Below, piece after piece: positions 60,193-64,000 of a stretch of 64,000 nucleotides of DNA (position 1 is its first letter; each line of letters starts with the position of its first letter). Both the position numbers and the translations under genes were made by a program. The stretch is from an uncultured Bacilli bacterium (GTDB lineage: Bacteria; Bacillota_I; Bacilli_A; RF39; UBA660): the NCBI GenBank assembly GCA_934149465.1, contig CAKPEZ010000005.1:1-64000 (forward strand). Reading direction: 5' to 3'. The notes under the pieces are model-generated. The model did no database searches and was not told the DNA's origin. It saw nothing but the letters and a program-made list of their open reading frames with translations.

Positions 60193-62559
60193 GTGAATAA
60201 AGAAAGAAGAAAAGATATTATTGTGCATCTTGTTTATTTATTGATAATTTTCTTTATATATTTTATTTTAACTAAAAATAAGTATATATTTGGATCTGTT
60301 ACTGATTTTCAAGCACAGCATTATCTTTTTCCTGAATATTTTAGAAATCTTTTTTATCATACTAAAGATTTATTTCCTGATTTTGCTTTTAATCTAGGTG
60401 GAGGACAAAATATATATTATTTTTCTTATTATGGGTTATTAAGTCCAATTATTCTTTTGTCTTATCTATTTCCAATGATAAAAATGATTGATTATATAAT
60501 TATTACTAATTTACTTAGTGTTTATATTAGTACTAGTTTATTTTATTTTTATTTAAAAAGAAAATATGATTTTAAAACTTCCTTTGTTTGTGCATTTCTT
60601 TTTCTTTGTGCTGGTCCTTTACTTTTTCATGCTCATCGACATATGATGTTTATGAACTATATGCCATTTTTAATACTTGGATTATATGGGATTGATAGAT
60701 TTATTGACAAAGATAAGCCTTTGTTATTAATAATTTCCTTAACTTTATTAATTTATACTAGTTATTATTACAGTTTTTCTTCTTTTGCTTGTCTTTTTAT
60801 TTATGGAATTTATTCTTATTTTAAGAAAAACTATAAAATAAAAGATATGTTTAAACTTGTTATTCCTTTTTTGATATCAGTTATGATTGGAATGTTGATA
60901 ATTCTTCCTACTTTATATACTTTGATAAGTGGAAGAAGTAGTAGTGGTAGTAGTATTTCTTTATTAGAGTTATTTACTCCAAATCAATATCTTTTATATG
61001 ATTCTTATAATATGGGTTTAACTTTTATTAATGTAATTGCGTTAATTTACTTTGCTTTTGCTAAAGACAAAGTAAATAAGGTTTTAGCACTCTTTCTTTT
61101 AGGCATAAGTATATTTCCCTTTTTTAATTATTTATTAAATGGAACTTTATATATTAATGGGAAATCTTTAATACCATTTATCCCACTTGTTTTACTGATG
61201 ACATCTGAGTTTTTAGATAAAATCTTTAAGAAAAAAATAAATATAGGGCAAATCTTGTTAATAGGTTATTTAGTAATTTCTTCTTTCTTAATGTGTTTAT
61301 CTATTAATAAAAAAGATAATCTTATTTTGAAAAAAGATCTTAATAATTTAAAATATCAGAATTATTATGATGATATTAAGAAAATTACTAAGAATGATCA
61401 AGAACTATTTAGAATAAATAATCAAGTACTTGGAAGATCTTCTTTAAATATGGTTTCTAATATTTCTGAATATAAAACTACTTTATATTCTTCTACATCT
61501 AATAAAGATTATGAATATATATATAAAGAATTATTTAATAATCCTTTATCTTACCGAAATAAATTTGTTTTAAATAGTTCTAATAATATAGTATTTCAAA
61601 TATTTATGAATGAGAAATATGTGTTTACTAAGAGTGATTTATCTTCTTTCTATTCTTTGATTAGTAAGAATAACCATTATAATATTTATCTTAATGATAA
61701 TACTCTTCCTTTAGGATATGCTTCTAATAATCTTATTAGTTATAAAGACTTTAAAAATATGAGTTATCCTAGTAATATTATTAGTATGCTTAAAAATATA
61801 GTTGTTCCTAATGATAGTAGAAATATAATTAGGACTAAAGTAGAGAAGATATCTTTAGATTATGATGTTATTTCTAAGGATAATCTTGATATAGAAAAGA
61901 ATGACAATGGTTATAATATAAAAGCCTTAGGTAGTGAAAATTTAACTTTGAGGTTAAAGAATGATTTAAAGAATAAGATTTTATTTATTAGATTTACTAA
62001 TGATTATGTATCTTCTTGTAAAGATGGGGATTTGAGTATAAAAATTAATGGCATTTCTAATAAATTAACTTGTTTAGAGTGGAAATATTATAATGAAAAT
62101 AAAGTATTTGATTATACTTTGTTAGAGCCTAGTAATTTAGAAATAACTTTTTCTAAAGGGACTTATAAACTTAGGGATATAGAGTTTTATGTATTAGATT
62201 ATAGTGAGTTAAAAGATATTCGTCTTGGAGTAGATCCTTTAATTATTGATAGAGATAAAACTTTGGGAGATAAGATAGTTGGAAACATTAATGTTAGAGA
62301 TGATGGATACTTTACCATGTCTATTCCGTATGATAAGGGATTTTCAATAAAGCTTGATAATAAGGTAATCTCTTATGAAAAAGTTAATGAATCTTTTATT
62401 GGATTTCCAATTACTAAGGGAGAACATCATATTGAAATAGAGTATGTTGCCCCTTATAAAAATATTAGTTTAGTTATTACTATAATTGGTATTATTATTT
62501 TAATAATATATGTAAGGAGGAAGTATGAAAAAAATATCAGTAATAGTATCTTGTTATAA
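60193..62559 (+). CDS. yfhO: YfhO family membrane glycosyltransferase
   Basis: A 788-residue integral membrane protein of the GT-C-like YfhO family, with about 12 transmembrane segments in the first 400 residues, extracytoplasmic loops with FQAQHYLFPEYF and FNLGGGQNIYYFSYYG, then a long extracellular domain and a C-terminal helix (ISLVITIIGIIILIIYV). YfhO is thought to move sugars from undecaprenyl phosphate onto lipoteichoic acid. The start is GTG at 60193 after AGAGGGA. The next gene, a CsbB-type transferase, overlaps by 35 bp, matching the known functional pair. Confidence 0.85.
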   Translation: MNKERRKDIIVHLVYLLIIFFIYFILTKNKYIFGSVTDFQAQHYLFPEYFRNLFYHTKDLFPDFAFNLGGGQNIYYFSYYGLLSPIILLSYLFPMIKMIDYIIITNLLSVYISTSLFYFYLKRKYDFKTSFVCAFLFLCAGPLLFHAHRHMMFMNYMPFLILGLYGIDRFIDKDKPLLLIISLTLLIYTSYYYSFSSFACLFIYGIYSYFKKNYKIKDMFKLVIPFLISVMIGMLIILPTLYTLISGRSSSGSSISLLELFTPNQYLLYDSYNMGLTFINVIALIYFAFAKDKVNKVLALFLLGISIFPFFNYLLNGTLYINGKSLIPFIPLVLLMTSEFLDKIFKKKINIGQILLIGYLVISSFLMCLSINKKDNLILKKDLNNLKYQNYYDDIKKITKNDQELFRINNQVLGRSSLNMVSNISEYKTTLYSSTSNKDYEYIYKELFNNPLSYRNKFVLNSSNNIVFQIFMNEKYVFTKSDLSSFYSLISKNNHYNIYLNDNTLPLGYASNNLISYKDFKNMSYPSNIISMLKNIVVPNDSRNIIRTKVEKISLDYDVISKDNLDIEKNDNGYNIKALGSENLTLRLKNDLKNKILFIRFTNDYVSSCKDGDLSIKINGISNKLTCLEWKYYNENKVFDYTLLEPSNLEITFSKGTYKLRDIEFYVLDYSELKDIRLGVDPLIIDRDKTLGDKIVGNINVRDDGYFTMSIPYDKGFSIKLDNKVISYEKVNESFIGFPITKGEHHIEIEYVAPYKNISLVITIIGIIILIIYVRRKYEKNISNSILL

Positions 62560-63460
62560 TGAACAAGAAGCAATTCCTTATTTTTATGAGGAAATAATTA
62601 AGACAGCTAAGGAAATGGATTATGTTGATTTTGAGTTCTTATTTGTTAATGATGGTTCTAAAGATAATACACTTAATATCTTAAAAGAATTAGCTAAGAA
62701 AGATAAGAGAGTTAGATATATTTCATTTTCAAGAAATTTTGGAAAGGAAGCTGCAATGTTAGCAGGACTTGAGAATGCTAGAGGAGACTATATTACTTTG
62801 ATGGATGCTGATTTACAAGATCCGCCAGCAATGCTACCAGAGATGTATCGTCTTATTACCGAAGAAGGTTATGATCAAGTTGGTACTAGAAGAGTTACTA
62901 GAAAAGGAGAACCTCCTATTAGGAGCTTTTTTGCAAGATGCTTTTATAAATTAATAAATAAAATGTCTAAGGTTGAAATGGTAGATGGAGCAAGAGATTA
63001 TCGTTTGATGACTAGACAAGTAGTAGATTCTATTATTTCTTTAAAAGAATATAATCGTTATTCTAAGGGGCTATTTAGTTTTGTTGGGTATGATACTAAG
63101 TGGCTTGAGTATGAGAATGTTAATAGAGTAGCAGGAGAAACAAAATGGTCCTTTTGGAAGTTATTTAAATATGCAATTGAAGGAATAGTAGCGTTTACGA
63201 CTGTACCTTTAACTTTATCTTCAGTATTTGGAATTATTTTTTGTCTTCTTTCTATAATAGGAATTATCTTTATTGTAGTTAGAACTTTAGCGTTTGGAGA
63301 TCCTGTTAGTGGTTGGCCTTCTTTAGTTTGTATAATTCTACTTTTAAGTGGTATTCAGTTATTGTCTTTAGGGATTATTGGTCAATATTTAGCTAAAGCA
63401 TATTTGGAAACTAAGCATAGACCTATTTATATAGTAAAGGAAACAAGTGAAGATAAATAA
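62525..63460 (+). CDS. csbB: CsbB/GtrB-type polyprenyl-phosphate glycosyltransferase
   Basis: Loads a sugar on undecaprenyl phosphate at the cytoplasmic side. The 311-residue GT2 protein has SVIVSCYNEQEAI, FVNDGSKDNT, SRNFGKEAAMLAG, TLMDADLQDPP (the DXD-like metal site) and DYRLMTRQV, with two C-terminal transmembrane helices (about 230-255 and 265-290). AAGGAGGA RBS within the yfhO 3' end. With YfhO it should decorate a lipid-anchored polymer, probably LTA. Confidence 0.92.
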   Translation: MKKISVIVSCYNEQEAIPYFYEEIIKTAKEMDYVDFEFLFVNDGSKDNTLNILKELAKKDKRVRYISFSRNFGKEAAMLAGLENARGDYITLMDADLQDPPAMLPEMYRLITEEGYDQVGTRRVTRKGEPPIRSFFARCFYKLINKMSKVEMVDGARDYRLMTRQVVDSIISLKEYNRYSKGLFSFVGYDTKWLEYENVNRVAGETKWSFWKLFKYAIEGIVAFTTVPLTLSSVFGIIFCLLSIIGIIFIVVRTLAFGDPVSGWPSLVCIILLLSGIQLLSLGIIGQYLAKAYLETKHRPIYIVKETSEDK

Positions 63461-63473
63461 CTTGTTTTTCTTT
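63441..63473 (+). terminator. Terminator after csbB
   Basis: AAACAAGT (63441-63448) pairs with ACTTGTTT (63460-63467) around an 11-base loop, with T-rich tail. It overlaps the stop. Confidence 0.8.
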
Positions 63474-63490
63474 TAAAAAGATGATACAAT
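63463..63490 (+). promoter_or_regulatory. Possible tRNA-Arg promoter
   Basis: TTGTTT (63463-63468) and TACAAT (63485-63490) with 16 bp between, 8 bases before the tRNA. It overlaps the preceding terminator arm. Confidence 0.5.
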
Positions 63491-63498
63491 TAATGCGT

Positions 63499-63575
<77 letters not shown>

Positions 63576-63615
63576 TTTTTGATTCATTAAAGGATATATA
63601 ATGTTCTTATAGAGA

Positions 63616-63643
63616 AACTAGTTAGTAATAATTAGTTTTTTTG
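63616..63643 (+). terminator. Terminator after tRNA-Arg
   Basis: AACTA (63616-63620) and TAGTT (63633-63637) pair with inner TTA/TAA around GTAA, followed by T-rich sequence. Confidence 0.6.
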
Positions 63644-63675
63644 TGTTATACTCTTTTGATGAAGGAGGTTTAATT

Positions 63676-64000
63676 ATGCCAGAAAATTATTATTTTAAAG
63701 AGGTTTTATTAGGTCTTAAAACTGAATATAATGAATATGAAAATATGATTAAGAAGATAAAAGAATATGTTAAAGTAATTGGAAAAGAGAAACTTGAAAA
63801 TTTTGATTTTTATTTGGAGAATTCTATTTATGGTCTTTGTTTAATTTGTAAAATTGAGGGAAAAAGAAATAGAATTATGAAATTACTTGGTAAATCAAAT
63901 ATCGATTACGTAAGTGCTAGTGTTAGATCAAATGGTTCTATGTATGTTAAAAGTAATGATATTTGCTTGTATGGAGATAGTTTATTTTTTCAAGAAAATA
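63676..64000 (+). CDS. Unknown protein, truncated by the window end
   Basis: A frame from ATG 63676, after GAAGGAGG, stays open for 108 codons to the end of the window. The visible part starts PENYYFKEVLLGLKTEY and is mixed alpha/beta, with KIEGKRNRIMKLLGKSN in the middle. No signal or family is recognised. Confidence 0.65.
   Translation, partial: MPENYYFKEVLLGLKTEYNEYENMIKKIKEYVKVIGKEKLENFDFYLENSIYGLCLICKIEGKRNRIMKLLGKSNIDYVSASVRSNGSMYVKSNDICLYGDSLFFQEN

Overview
The window is about 64 kb of AT-rich DNA (codons strongly biased to A/T endings, standard code with TGG for Trp and TGA as stop). Gene order is that of a low-GC Gram-positive (Bacillota, Bacilli-like) chromosome: rimP-nusA-ylxR-infB-rbfA-truB, the S10/spc/alpha ribosomal super-operon running without break into secY-adk-map-infA-rpmJ-rpsM-rpsK-rpoA-rplQ, and infC-rpmI-rplT. 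MurE carries the DNPR motif of meso-diaminopimelate enzymes, so it has a real peptidoglycan wall. A Spo0A orthologue and a spoVID-ysxE-like pair indicate an endospore-forming ancestry or capacity. Cell-surface proteins with sorting signals, SpaA-type domains and Cys-rich ectodomains fit a host-associated (gut-type) uncultured lineage; that last point is inference.

Layout. 1-0.8 kb: 3' end of a wall-anchored repeat protein. 0.9-5.9 kb: translation operon with an 86-residue RimP. 5.9-10.8 kb: small membrane-anchored protein, then pgk, a flippase-like membrane protein, a GT4 glycosyltransferase and tpiA, preceded by an unusual structured leader. 10.8-14.5 kb: spo0A behind tandem 0A-box-like sites, convergent queH, and an exported protein whose leader contains a 10-G tract in a tiny ORF followed by a two-tier terminator. 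14.7-20.5 kb: typA, membrane-fused murF, murE, and a Fic protein with a small overlapping upstream ORF. 20.5-34.8 kb: ribosomal super-operon behind a consensus promoter and a folded leader. 34.9-41.3 kb: a Cys-rich SpaA-domain adhesin, a prepilin-like protein, spoVID-like and ysxE-like genes. 41.4-44.7 kb: L20-type leader, infC with an ATC start, rpmI, rplT with a basic tail, then an Asn T-box and asparagine synthetase. 44.8-52.2 kb: HerA-like ATPase, SGNH hydrolase, unknown protein, Xer recombinase, thymidine kinase, pyruvate phosphate dikinase. 52.3-56.3 kb: an accessory stretch with a type III toxin-antitoxin locus, Sua5, Nudix, MazG, a WYL regulator and a NADAR protein. 56.4-64 kb: PfkB kinase, Smr protein, a Cys-rich exported protein, an unknown gene with a perfect consensus promoter, an HD hydrolase, YfhO/CsbB-type lipid glycosylation genes, tRNA-Arg(CCT), and a truncated unknown gene.

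The most notable items are (1) a CptIN-like type III toxin-antitoxin system, with two tandem covarying pseudoknot repeats, its own promoter and terminator, and a toxin gene broken by one in-frame TAA; (2) a poly-G leader ORF whose alternative frame ends inside the 5' arm of the following terminator, suggesting phase-variable attenuation of a surface protein; and (3) spo0A plus spoVID/ysxE in the same window.
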